This document shows, one piece after another, positions 18,497 to 26,268 of a stretch of DNA of 64,000 bases. Numbering within the stretch: the first letter of the stretch is position 1; each line of letters opens with the position of its first letter. The stretch is from Streptomyces sp. NBC_01451 (lineage in GTDB: Bacteria; Actinomycetota; Actinomycetes; Streptomycetales; Streptomycetaceae). The translations under genes and the position numbers were made by a program. The notes under the pieces are model-generated. The model made no database searches, was not told the origin of the DNA, and saw only the letters and a list, made by a program, of their open reading frames with translations. The stretch lies in contig NZ_CP109479.1 in assembly GCF_036227485.1 (NCBI RefSeq), positions 6,510,001 through 6,574,000 on the forward strand, in the 5' to 3' direction.

Positions 18497-19567
18497 ATGG
18501 GCGGACCAGGAGACCCACCTGAGGGGACACCCGAGGCTGCCCCTGGTGGCGGCGAGGACGAGTACCGATCCGTCGTCTTCGACGAGTCGTTCGTCCGCGC
18601 TGCCCGGCTCCAGGAGTTCTCCGCCCAGGAGCGCCTGGACGACCACGCGCCCGCCGTACGCCGTCGCCGGCCCCTGCAACGGGGGCTGTCCCGGCAGGCG
18701 CTGATCCTCGTCCTGCTGATCGCTCTCGCCTTCGGCACGGTGATCTACATGGGCGTGCGGAACCCCTACGAGAGCCCGGTCGCGGAGCTGACCCCCGAGC
18801 CGCTGCGGATGACCGTGATCCCGCTCGCGCCGCAGACCGCCGTACCCGGCGCGATCGACCCCGAACAACTGTTCGCGCACAGTCCGGCGGCCCAGTTCTC
18901 CGTGGGCGCCGAGGGCATCGCGCTGCCCGCCACGCGGCGCACCGCGCACTTCTCGGACAGCCAGGTCGTCAGCGCCCTGTCCGCCGCCAAGGACTACATA
19001 GTCGAGTCCTCGCTCTACCCGGAGGTGCTCACCGGCAGCGAGGTCCGGGCCGTGCGGGTGATGCTCGATCCGGACCAGCTCGACCAGTTCGACGCCAGCT
19101 TCGACCGCCCGGCCGCCGACGGCAGGCACGCGCCCACCGGATGGCTGGTGCGCTTCGACCCGGCCCGCGTCCAGCTGGCCGACGACAGGATTCGCGTACG
19201 GGGCACGCTGCGGGCCACCGAGACCGACTCGGCGACCCTGGAGGTCGTCGCCGACCACACCTTCGTCTACGCGCTGCGGCCGACCGGCGCCGGCGAGCGG
19301 GCGAAGGCGTCCCTGTTCACCGTCCGGCGCGAGCTGCACTTCAGCTTCGACCGCGACGACCTGCGGATGCACCAGGCCCGCCTGGTCGTCTCCTATGTCC
19401 AGGCCGGACCGCTGTCCTGCGCGGAGGACTCCTCCAACCACTTCCGCCCGCTGCTGGCCGGTCAGACCGCCAAGGAGGGCGGACCCGCCGGTACGGACCC
19501 CTACGCGACGGGCGGCGCGACGGCGCTCTGCGGCTCGCTGGCGGCGGGAGCACAGCCGAAGGTGTAG
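18497..19567 (+). CDS. single-pass membrane protein sharing an N-terminal motif with its neighbour
   Basis: This 356-residue protein has an N-terminal cytoplasmic part bearing DEYRSVVFDESFVRAARLQEF (about 21-41), closely matching the upstream protein. One membrane segment follows (ALILVLLIALAFGTVIYM, about 68-86), then an extracytoplasmic domain of about 250 residues of mixed alpha/beta content with two late cysteines (LSCAED, LCGSLAA) that could form a disulfide. No enzyme motif is seen. The shared cytoplasmic motif suggests both proteins dock on the same partner. It converges on the M48 protease gene with a 22-bp gap. Confidence 0.78.
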   Translation: MGGPGDPPEGTPEAAPGGGEDEYRSVVFDESFVRAARLQEFSAQERLDDHAPAVRRRRPLQRGLSRQALILVLLIALAFGTVIYMGVRNPYESPVAELTPEPLRMTVIPLAPQTAVPGAIDPEQLFAHSPAAQFSVGAEGIALPATRRTAHFSDSQVVSALSAAKDYIVESSLYPEVLTGSEVRAVRVMLDPDQLDQFDASFDRPAADGRHAPTGWLVRFDPARVQLADDRIRVRGTLRATETDSATLEVVADHTFVYALRPTGAGERAKASLFTVRRELHFSFDRDDLRMHQARLVVSYVQAGPLSCAEDSSNHFRPLLAGQTAKEGGPAGTDPYATGGATALCGSLAAGAQPKV

Positions 19568-19589
19568 CCCCCGCCCGGCGAGGTGACCG

Positions 19590-20702
19590 TCAGTCCTCGC
19601 CGCGGTCCGGCTGGTCCTTGGGCGGGGTGGAGCCGCCGGGCGCGGATCCGCCCGAGCCGCCGAATCCGCGCCGGACCCGGCCGCCGAGGTCGCCCGCCCC
19701 GCCCGCTATGTCGGAGACCAGCTTCATCAGCGGGTCCTTGGAGCTCTTCACGTTGCTCGCGTAGCTCGCCGCGGACTCGCGGAAGGAGCCCGAGACCGAG
19801 GTGTCCTTGTCCTCGGAGCGGCGCGGATAGTGGCCGTCCATGATCCGCTGGAAGTCCCGGGACTCGGCCCACTTCTTCAGCTCGGCGGCGCGCACGGTGG
19901 TGAAGGGGTGGGTGCGCGGCAGGACGTTGAGGATCTTCAGCACGGAGTCGCGCAGGTCGCCGCCCGCCTCGTACTCCTCGGCCTGGGCGAGGAACGCGTC
20001 CACGTTCATCTCGTGCAGGTGGTTGCCGCCGGCGATCTTCATCAGGCCGCGCATCGAGGCCTTGAGGTCCTGGCCGACGAGCAGTCCCGCGCGGTCGGCG
20101 GACAGCTCGGACTTGCGGAACCACTCGCGCAGGGCGGTGACGATCGCCATGATCGCGAGGTTGCCCAGCGGGATCCAGGCGACGCGGAGGGCCAGGCCGG
20201 TCAGGAAGAGCAGGATCGTCCGGTAGACGGAGTGGCCCGAGAGGGCGTGTCCGACCTCGTGCCCGACGACGGCCCGCATCTCCTCCTCGTCGAGCAGCTC
20301 GACCAGGCCGGTGGTGACGACGATGATCGGCTCGTCCAGGCCGATGCACATCGCGTTGGGCTGCGGGTCCTGGTTGACGTACATCGGCGGGACCTTCTCC
20401 AGGTCCAGGATGTGGCAGGCGTCGCGCAGCATGTCGTTGAGGTGGGCGAACTGCTGGTCCGAGACCCGCACGGAGTCGGACAGGAACAGCAGCCGCAGAC
20501 TGCGCTCGGGAAGCAGTCCGCTGAGCGCCTTGAAGACGGTGTCGAACCCGCTGAGCCTGCGCAGGGCCACCAGGGCGGAGCGGTCGGCCGGGTGCTCGTA
20601 CGCCCGCGAGGAGATCCCCGGGAAGCGGGTGCGCTGTCTGCTGGGCACGTTCTCGTGGCCCTCGGGCCCCTGCCCGTTGCTCTCACGGCTGTCGTCGGAC
20701 AT
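19590..20702 (-). CDS. M48-family membrane metalloprotease (HtpX/Ste24-like)
   Basis: This is a 370-residue zinc protease. The HExxH site is VVGHEVGHALSGH (about residues 145-157). The third-ligand region is ELSADRAGL, and NAMCIGLDEP lies in the substrate strand. A hydrophobic pair (TILLFLTGLALRVAWIPLGNLAIMAIV) follows the active site, as in membrane-bound members. The C-terminus is Gly/Pro/Ser-rich and disordered. M48 enzymes remove damaged membrane proteins. The ATG at 20702 has GGGGGA upstream; a GTG four codons earlier is less likely. Confidence 0.88.
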   Translation of the reverse strand: MSDDSRESNGQGPEGHENVPSRQRTRFPGISSRAYEHPADRSALVALRRLSGFDTVFKALSGLLPERSLRLLFLSDSVRVSDQQFAHLNDMLRDACHILDLEKVPPMYVNQDPQPNAMCIGLDEPIIVVTTGLVELLDEEEMRAVVGHEVGHALSGHSVYRTILLFLTGLALRVAWIPLGNLAIMAIVTALREWFRKSELSADRAGLLVGQDLKASMRGLMKIAGGNHLHEMNVDAFLAQAEEYEAGGDLRDSVLKILNVLPRTHPFTTVRAAELKKWAESRDFQRIMDGHYPRRSEDKDTSVSGSFRESAASYASNVKSSKDPLMKLVSDIAGGAGDLGGRVRRGFGGSGGSAPGGSTPPKDQPDRGED

Positions 20703-20803
20703 GTGTTCCCCCACGCGTCTGATTGCCCTGTGTGCCCCCCGAAGCGGGGCCCAGCCTAGGCGGAGATACCGTGGCGGGGCAGCACACCGTAAGGAGCGAT
20801 CCG

Positions 20804-20965
20804 ATGGACCACACCCCCGTAACCAACTGGATCAACGAGGCCGCGAGCGCCGCCGAGAAGCAGGGATCCGGCGATCTGCTCCGGGTCGTGCTGATCGTGA
20901 TGTTCTTCGGCTGCATCCTGACCGCGTGGTTCCTGCTGCGGGGGTACAGGCAGAAGGACGACTGA
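20804..20965 (+). CDS. small single-pass membrane protein
   Basis: This 53-residue protein has a polar N-terminus (about 25 residues) and one clear membrane helix (VVLIVMFFGCILTAWFLL). It ends in a short basic tail (RGYRQKDD). AAGGAG lies 8 nt before the ATG. It is divergent from the M48 protease, 101 bp apart. The family and role are unknown; the coding call rests on the ribosome-binding site and the helix pattern. Confidence 0.7.
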   Translation: MDHTPVTNWINEAASAAEKQGSGDLLRVVLIVMFFGCILTAWFLLRGYRQKDD

Positions 20966-21107
20966 GACGGGCCGGAAGTTCCCTCGCCGGCCTCTCCCGG
21001 CGCTCTGCCCGGACCTGTCGGCGGAGTCGGCGTGATCCCCGTCGGCGGGCACGCTTACGATGGGCCGACGTCTTTATCCCGCCCTCACCGGATAGGTCCT
21101 GCCGAAG

Positions 21108-21272
21108 ATGAGCTTCCCCAGCACCGCAGCCCAGTTGATCACCCTCGCGGCCGAGGGCGAGGAGCACGGCGGCAACCACGAGAGCCTCAGCCCCTACCTC
21201 ACAGGTGGCGGCGCCTTCTTCATCCTGCTGCTCCTGCTGTGGATCACCACCCGCTTCAACCGCGACCGCTGA
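21108..21272 (+). CDS. small single-pass membrane protein upstream of nadD
   Basis: This 54-residue protein starts MSFPSTAAQLITLAAEGEE, has a Gly/His-containing linker and a membrane helix (AFFILLLLLWITTRF), and ends in a basic tail. It is the second tiny membrane protein in this interval, with the same layout (helix near the C-terminus). It lies 66 bp before nadD. The role is unknown. Confidence 0.65.
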   Translation: MSFPSTAAQLITLAAEGEEHGGNHESLSPYLTGGGAFFILLLLLWITTRFNRDR

Positions 21273-21338
21273 ATCCGGTCCAAGAGGAGCCGGAGGCTGT
21301 GACCGGTGCCCTCAGGTCGGGCCGGTAGGGTCTGCCGC

Positions 21339-22043
21339 ATGGGAGAGCAGGACATGCCTACCGGTCCGGCGAACAACGCCGGCGACCGTCCGGCGCACGA
21401 CGCGGAGAACCGTCCGGAACTCCGGCGTGTGCCGGGCAACGGTCCGTCGAACCCGGGCAAGCGCCGCCTCGGCGTCATGGGCGGCACATTCGATCCGATC
21501 CACCACGGACACCTCGTGGCGGCCAGCGAGGTCGCCGCGCAGTTCCACCTCGACGAGGTGGTGTTCGTACCGACCGGACAGCCGTGGCAGAAGACCGACC
21601 GCAAGGTGTCGCCGGCGGAGGACCGCTACCTGATGACGGTCATCGCGACCGCCGAGAACCCCCAGTTCTCGGTCAGCCGCATCGACCTCGACCGCGGTGG
21701 CCCGACGTACACCACGGACACCCTGCGCGACCTGCGCGCGCTCAACCCCGACACGGACCTGTTCTTCATCACGGGCGCCGACGCGCTCGGCCAGATCCTC
21801 ACCTGGCGCGACGCGGACGAACTGTTCTCCTTCGCGCACTTCATCGGGGTCACCCGGCCCGGTCACACCCTGACCGACCCGGGACTCCCGGAGGGCGGTG
21901 TCTCGCTCGTCGAGGTTCCCGCCCTGGCCATCTCGTCCACGGACTGCCGCGCGCGGGTCGCCAAGGGCGACCCGGTCTGGTACCTGGTCCCGGACGGTGT
22001 GGTGCGCTACATCGACAAGCGCGAGCTGTACCGCGGCGAGTGA
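21339..22043 (+). CDS. nadD: nicotinate-nucleotide adenylyltransferase
   Basis: This 234-residue enzyme makes deamido-NAD from nicotinate mononucleotide and ATP. The nucleotidyltransferase signature [11 protein letters not shown] (residues about 48-58) and the ISSTDCR motif near residue 205 are both present. A non-conserved Pro/Asn/Arg-rich N-terminal extension of about 40 residues precedes the core. ATG 21339 has TAGGGT 7 nt upstream and no clear ribosome-binding site, so it may be leaderless; the ATG at 21354 is an alternative. Confidence 0.94.
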   Translation: MGEQDMPTGPANNAGDRPAHDAENRPELRRVPGNGPSNPGKRRLGVMGGTFDPIHHGHLVAASEVAAQFHLDEVVFVPTGQPWQKTDRKVSPAEDRYLMTVIATAENPQFSVSRIDLDRGGPTYTTDTLRDLRALNPDTDLFFITGADALGQILTWRDADELFSFAHFIGVTRPGHTLTDPGLPEGGVSLVEVPALAISSTDCRARVAKGDPVWYLVPDGVVRYIDKRELYRGE

Positions 22044-22059
22044 GCCGAGAGGGGCACCG

Positions 22060-23802
22060 GTGAACGACCCATACGACTCGGGGTACGACGGCGACCAGCA
22101 GTACGAGCTCGTCGGCTACGACGACCACGGCCGGCCTGTGTACCAGCAGGCGCCGCCGTCACAGCAGCAGTACCAGCAACAGCAACAGGTACAGCCGGGG
22201 CAGCAGTCGTACGACCCCTACGCGCAGCAGGCCCCCCAGGCGCAGGGGTACGAGGGGTACGGCTACGACCCGTACGCCACCGGGCAGCAGCAGCCCGCCC
22301 CGTCCTACGACCCGTACGGCGCCGGGAGCCCGGTCACCGGGTACGACCCCTACGGGCAGGCGGCGAGCAGCGGGCAGCAGCCCCGGGCCGCCGAGCAGGC
22401 GCCGCCCGCGGTACCGGCGGCACGGACCGCGCAGGCCGAACCGACCGCCTACGTCCCGCAGCAGGGCGGCCCGGTCGAGGGCGACGTCCCGCAGACCCGG
22501 GAGAACCCGCAGGACGGGGGCGAACGCGAATACAGCACCCAGCAGTTCGCCTTCGTCGAGGAGCCCACCGGCGACTCCGAGGACGTCATCGACTGGCTGA
22601 ACTTCACCGAGAACCGCACCGAACGGCGTGAGGAGGCCAAGCGCCGCGCGCGCGGTCGCGCCGTCGCCCTGGTCGTCGTCCTCGCCCTGGTGGCGGTCGG
22701 CGGGGTCGGCTATCTCTGGTACGCGGGGAAACTGCCCGGGACGTCCTCCGCGGATGCCAAGACCGGCGGCGCGACCGCAGCGGGCGCCCAGAAACGGGAC
22801 GTCGTCGTCGTCCACCTGCACAACACCAAGAAGGGCGGCACCTCCACCGTGCTGCTCGTCGACAACGCCACCACCAAGCAGGGCACCACCGTCCTGCTGC
22901 CCAACTCCCTCGCCCTGACCGACGACGACGGCACCACGACCACGCTCGCCAAGTCCGTCGACGACGACGGCTCCTCCGGGACACGCGACGCGCTCGACAC
23001 CGTCCTCGGCACCGACATCGAGGGCACCTGGCGGCTGGACACCCCCTACCTGCAGAACCTCGTCGAGCTGGTCGGCAACATCGACATCGACACCAACGCC
23101 GACGTGCCCGACCCGGACGCCACGAAGAAGGGCACGGCGCCCCTGGTCAAGAAGGGCGAGGCCCAGACCCTCAGCGGCAAGATGGCTGTCGCCTACGCCA
23201 CCTACCTCGCCCCCGGCGAGGCCCAGGACGCCCAGCTGGAGCGGTTCGGGCAGGTCATGCAGGGCGTGCTGCGCAAGCTGTCCTCCGACACCCAGGCCGC
23301 GACGGTCACCGTGCAGACACTGGCGCAGATCCTCGACCCCTCGCTGACCGACAAGGACCTCGGCAGCTTCCTCGCCAGGCTCGCCGACCTCGCCAAGGGC
23401 GGCGACTACAAGACCGCGCTGCTGCCCGTCCGGAGCGACGGCACGCTGAGCGCCCAGGCCAGTTCCTCGGTCGTCAGGACCGTGCTCGGCGGCACCGCCA
23501 AGAGCCCCGACAAGGGCGCCGCGGTCCGTGTCTCCGTCCAGAACGCCAGTGGCGACAAGGACGACACCGAGAAGGCCCGCGTCGTCCTCCTCAACGGCGG
23601 CTTCACCTTCCTGGAGGCCGGTACGGCCGACACCGCCCGCGCCACCTCCCAGGTCACCTATGCCGACGCCGCCGACAAGGAGAACGCCACCGAGACCGCC
23701 AAGACGCTCGGACTGCCCACGAGCTCGGTCAAGAAGGGCACGGTCTCCTCGAACGCCGACGTGTCCGTGATCCTCGGCCAGGACTACGAGCCGGCATCGT
23801 GA
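22060..23802 (+). CDS. LCP (LytR-CpsA-Psr) domain protein with LytR_C domain, PdtA-like
   Basis: This 580-residue protein has a Tyr/Gln/Gly/Pro-rich cytoplasmic region of about 170 residues. One membrane helix follows (ALVVVLALVAVGGVGYLWY, about 205-225), then an LCP-like domain (about 240-430) and a C-terminal LytR_C domain (VRVSVQNASG...VSVILGQDYEP). LCP enzymes attach polymers such as teichoic acids to peptidoglycan. Position between nadD and rsfS matches Streptomyces SCO2578 (PdtA), linked to polydiglycosylphosphate transfer. The usual SIPRD-type arginine motif is replaced by LLPNSLAL, so the catalytic site is divergent. GTG 22060 follows GAGAGGGG. Confidence 0.82.
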   Translation: MNDPYDSGYDGDQQYELVGYDDHGRPVYQQAPPSQQQYQQQQQVQPGQQSYDPYAQQAPQAQGYEGYGYDPYATGQQQPAPSYDPYGAGSPVTGYDPYGQAASSGQQPRAAEQAPPAVPAARTAQAEPTAYVPQQGGPVEGDVPQTRENPQDGGEREYSTQQFAFVEEPTGDSEDVIDWLNFTENRTERREEAKRRARGRAVALVVVLALVAVGGVGYLWYAGKLPGTSSADAKTGGATAAGAQKRDVVVVHLHNTKKGGTSTVLLVDNATTKQGTTVLLPNSLALTDDDGTTTTLAKSVDDDGSSGTRDALDTVLGTDIEGTWRLDTPYLQNLVELVGNIDIDTNADVPDPDATKKGTAPLVKKGEAQTLSGKMAVAYATYLAPGEAQDAQLERFGQVMQGVLRKLSSDTQAATVTVQTLAQILDPSLTDKDLGSFLARLADLAKGGDYKTALLPVRSDGTLSAQASSSVVRTVLGGTAKSPDKGAAVRVSVQNASGDKDDTEKARVVLLNGGFTFLEAGTADTARATSQVTYADAADKENATETAKTLGLPTSSVKKGTVSSNADVSVILGQDYEPAS

Positions 23803-23904
23803 CGGAGTGACGGCAAAGGCGTGACGGAGCGCCCGCCCCGGGCCCGGAGCGGGTGCCCGGGGTGCGATCCGGTAATGGCGTGGGGCGGTGTCGGCGGTCC
23901 GTGA

Positions 23905-23931
23905 GACCCTTGCGTAACCCGTAAGGGTCCC
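23905..23931 (+). promoter_or_regulatory. small hairpin upstream of rsfS
   Basis: GACCCTT and AAGGGTC flank GCGTAACCCGT. This short stem lies 25 nt before the rsfS start and could affect initiation or mark the end of the upstream transcript. Confidence 0.3.
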
Positions 23932-23955
23932 TGACCGCCGACCGAAAGCCTTGTA

Positions 23956-24399
23956 GTGACCGCCACTGACCGTTCCATCGAGCTCATCTCCGCCGCCGCG
24001 CAGGCGGCTGCCGACAAGCTCGCGCACGACATCATCGCCTACGACGTCAGCGACGTGCTGTCGATCACGGACGCCTTCCTGCTGGCCTCGGCACCCAACG
24101 ACCGCCAGGTCAAGTCGATCGTCGACGAGATCGAGGAGCGGCTCAGCAAGGAGCTCGGCACCAAGCCGGTCCGCCGCGAGGGCGACCGCGAGGCCCGCTG
24201 GGTGCTCCTGGACTACGTCGACATCGTCGTCCACGTCCAGCACAGCGAGGAGCGCGTCTTCTACGCCCTTGAGCGGCTCTGGAAGGACTGCCCCGAGCTG
24301 GAGCTGCCCGACGACGCGAAGGCCACCCGCGGCAAGGCCGCCGAGCACGCCAAGCTTCGGGCCGAGGAGGACACCGCCGACTTCGGAGGCCTGCGGTGA
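23956..24399 (+). CDS. rsfS: ribosomal silencing factor RsfS (Iojap/YbeB family)
   Basis: This 147-residue protein binds L14 of the 50S subunit and blocks subunit joining when nutrients fail. Family motifs are AHDIIAYDVSD, DAFLLASAPNDRQVKSIVDEI and the core WVLLDYVDIVVHVQHSEERVFYALERLW. A charged C-terminal tail of about 30 residues is an actinobacterial extension. The stop overlaps the next gene by GTGA, so the two are translationally coupled. Confidence 0.95.
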   Translation: MTATDRSIELISAAAQAAADKLAHDIIAYDVSDVLSITDAFLLASAPNDRQVKSIVDEIEERLSKELGTKPVRREGDREARWVLLDYVDIVVHVQHSEERVFYALERLWKDCPELELPDDAKATRGKAAEHAKLRAEEDTADFGGLR

Positions 24400-25070
24400 C
24401 CGCGCCCGCGCCCGCCGGGGCCCGTCGCAAGCCGGGCCCGGGCCGCCGCCTCATCCTGTGGCGCCACGGCCAGACGGCGTGGAACGTGGAGCGCCGCTTC
24501 CAGGGCACCACGGACGTCGAGCTCACCGAGACCGGCATCGGCCAGGCCCGCCGCGCCGCCCGGCTGCTCGCCTCCCTGAAGCCCGACGCGATCGTCGCCT
24601 CGGACCTCCAGCGCGCCGCGCACACCGCGCGCGAACTCGCCGAGCTCACCGGCCTCACGGTGACGCACGACGAGGGCCTGCGCGAGACGTACGCGGGCGT
24701 CTGGCAGGGGCTGACGCACGAGGAGATCATCACCCGCCACGGCGAGGAGTACGCCGCGTGGAAGCGCGGTGAGCCGATCCGGCGCGGCGGCGGCGAACTG
24801 GAGACCGAGGTCGCCGACCGGGCCGCCCCGGTGGTGCTGCGGCACGCCGAGAAACTCCCCGAGGACGGCACCCTCGTGGTGGTCAGCCACGGCGGCACCA
24901 TCCGGACCACCATCGGGCGCCTGCTCGGCCTGGAATCCCGACACTGGGAGAGTCTCGGCGGTCTCTCCAACTGCTGCTGGTCCGTCCTCGGCGAGGGAGC
25001 CCGCGGCTGGCGCCTTCTGGAGCACAACGCCGGCACGCTGCCCGAACCGGTCCTCGGCGACGACGACTGA
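24396..25070 (+). CDS. histidine phosphatase superfamily (phosphoglycerate-mutase-like) protein
   Basis: This is a 224-residue branch-1 histidine phosphatase. The catalytic motif is LWRHGQTAWN (about residue 23). ASDLQRAAHTA, LRETYAGVWQG and the late VVSHGGTIR with the second histidine complete the site. Such enzymes are metabolite phosphatases more often than true mutases. The GTG start sits inside the rsfS stop (GTGA), so expression is coupled to rsfS. The substrate is unknown. Confidence 0.88.
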   Translation: MTAPAPAGARRKPGPGRRLILWRHGQTAWNVERRFQGTTDVELTETGIGQARRAARLLASLKPDAIVASDLQRAAHTARELAELTGLTVTHDEGLRETYAGVWQGLTHEEIITRHGEEYAAWKRGEPIRRGGGELETEVADRAAPVVLRHAEKLPEDGTLVVVSHGGTIRTTIGRLLGLESRHWESLGGLSNCCWSVLGEGARGWRLLEHNAGTLPEPVLGDDD

Positions 25071-25177
25071 GAGCCCCTTCCCGTCCCCCGTCAGGGGCCG
25101 GAACCCGGATTTCACTTTCCGGCTGGTCGCAGGCTAAAGTTCTTCTTGTTCGCCCCGCGGGTCCGGGCGGAACGCGA

Positions 25178-25250
25178 GGGGCTATAGCTCAGTTGGTAGA
25201 GCGCCTGCATGGCATGCAGGAGGTCAGGAGTTCAATTCTCCTTAGCTCCA
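25178..25250 (+). tRNA. tRNA-Ala (anticodon GGC), copy 1
   Basis: The 73-nt cloverleaf has acceptor GGGGCTA/TAGCTCC, D arm GCTC/GAGC, anticodon stem CCTGC/GCAGG with loop ATGGCAT (GGC) and T arm AGGAG-TTCAATT-CTCCT. CCA is not encoded. It is identical to the copy at 26050. Confidence 0.97.
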
Positions 25251-25268
25251 CACATCAAGAACATCGTG

Positions 25269-25311
25269 CGACGAGAGTCCCGCTCCCCTGAGGGGAGCGG
25301 GACTCTCGTCG
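25269..25311. terminator. 20-bp perfect hairpin terminator after the first tRNA-Ala
   Basis: Two perfectly complementary 20-nt arms (25269-25288 and 25292-25311) enclose a TGA loop, 18 nt after the tRNA. This is one of the strongest hairpins in the window. Confidence 0.8.
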
Positions 25312-25540
25312 TTCGCCCGCCGTCTCCGGCAGACTCTTCCCGGACCGGCTTGAGTCACTTGGGGTCCCGGAGGCGTATACCTCTGCGGAAGCTCTTCTTA
25401 CATGCATGTTTGCGCTGGCCGCGACGGCTGCGGTGGGTGCCGTGTCCGGACTGGTACGAAGGCGTCGCTGACCGTATTGGTCCGTCCGTGGCAGAATCAA
25501 ACGGCCGGAAGGGGGCGCGGCCCGACGGGAGGGAGTTGCG

Positions 25541-25714
25541 ATGCCTGCGAGCATCCTCAGGGAGGTCGGTCACCTCCCTGAAGCGGCAGTCATACGAGGC
25601 AGGAGAACCCGTCTCAGCTGCCCTTCCTGCGGTTCCGGCCATGTCGCCCAGGTACTCGGTGACAACGGTGGCGTTTCCTACGTGTGCACGGCCTGCGGCC
25701 ACAGCTGGAGCTGA
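25541..25714 (+). CDS. small zinc-ribbon protein
   Basis: This 57-residue protein contains one treble of zinc-binding pairs, CPSCGSGH (27-34) and CTACGHSWS (49-57), i.e. C-x2-C...C-x2-C as in zinc-ribbon nucleic-acid-binding proteins. GGGAGGGAG lies before the ATG. It is followed 3 bp after its stop by another small Cys-rich protein, so the pair is probably cotranscribed between the two tRNA-Ala genes. The function is unknown. Confidence 0.72.
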   Translation: MPASILREVGHLPEAAVIRGRRTRLSCPSCGSGHVAQVLGDNGGVSYVCTACGHSWS

Positions 25715-25717
25715 TCG

Positions 25718-25951
25718 ATGGGTGCACACAGGAGGAAATGCGACTGGTGCGGCAGTGGTACGCCCATCGTCCGTGACATGGAGCCCGTGAACCACGACTA
25801 CCAGTACTGGTGCGAGGAATGCGCGCGGGCGCTGATCATAAAAGGCGACCCGATCGAGACCTACCGTGAGCTGGAGGGCGAGCCGATCTACGGCCGGCTC
25901 CTTGAGGAGCACTGCACTCTCAAACGGTTCTACTCGTTCGTCACGGCCTGA
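25718..25951 (+). CDS. small Cys-rich conserved protein
   Basis: This 77-residue protein has two CxxC pairs, CDWCGSG (about 9) and CEECARAL (about 31), likely binding one zinc. A charged helical C-terminus follows (DPIETYRELEGEPIYGRLLEEHC). It lies directly after the zinc-ribbon gene and ends about 100 bp before the second tRNA-Ala. No function can be assigned. Confidence 0.72.
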   Translation: MGAHRRKCDWCGSGTPIVRDMEPVNHDYQYWCEECARALIIKGDPIETYRELEGEPIYGRLLEEHCTLKRFYSFVTA

Positions 25952-26049
25952 CCCCGGTACCCCCGCCGGGCGGGACGGAAACGATTTGGTGCTGCACCGG
26001 GGGACCGGTAATGTTGGCGTCGCCGCCAGGGAGACCCGGCGGAACGCGA

Positions 26050-26122
26050 GGGGCTATAGCTCAGTTGGTAGAGCGCCTGCATGGCATGCAGGAGGTCAGG
26101 AGTTCAATTCTCCTTAGCTCCA
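26050..26122 (+). tRNA. tRNA-Ala (anticodon GGC), copy 2
   Basis: The sequence is identical over 73 nt to the tRNA at 25178, including the immediate upstream GGCGGAACGCGA. It probably arose by local duplication. Confidence 0.97.
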
Positions 26123-26127
26123 CAGAA

Positions 26128-26168
26128 GTCGAAGGCGGGTCGTCCGAACAGGATGACCCGCCTTCGAC
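26128..26168 (+). terminator. hairpin terminator after the second tRNA-Ala
   Basis: GTCGAAGGCGGGTC pairs with GACCCGCCTTCGAC, with an inner TCC/GGA. It begins 6 nt after the tRNA. Confidence 0.7.
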
Positions 26169-26213
26169 GTTGTACACAGGGCGTGCGTCCTGAGGACATG
26201 TACGGGGAACGCG

Positions 26214-26252
26214 GACGGCGGGCCACTCGATCGATCCGAGTGGCCCGCCGTC
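26214..26252 (-). terminator. 16-bp hairpin terminator of the NuoF-like operon
   Basis: GACGGCGGGCCACTCG and CGAGTGGCCCGCCGTC enclose a 7-nt loop. It lies 17 bp beyond the stop of the leftward NuoF-like gene. Confidence 0.7.
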
Positions 26253-26268
26253 GTTGCTTCCGCGTGTC

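Noticed and set aside
25178-25250. tRNA-Ala as attachment site of the large element
   Set aside because: The element ends map to comEA 12 kb away and it uses a serine integrase; the tRNAs are complete.
25209-25790. Open frame beginning inside the first tRNA-Ala
   Set aside because: It starts at the anticodon-stem ATG and crosses a terminator hairpin and the zinc-ribbon gene in another frame.
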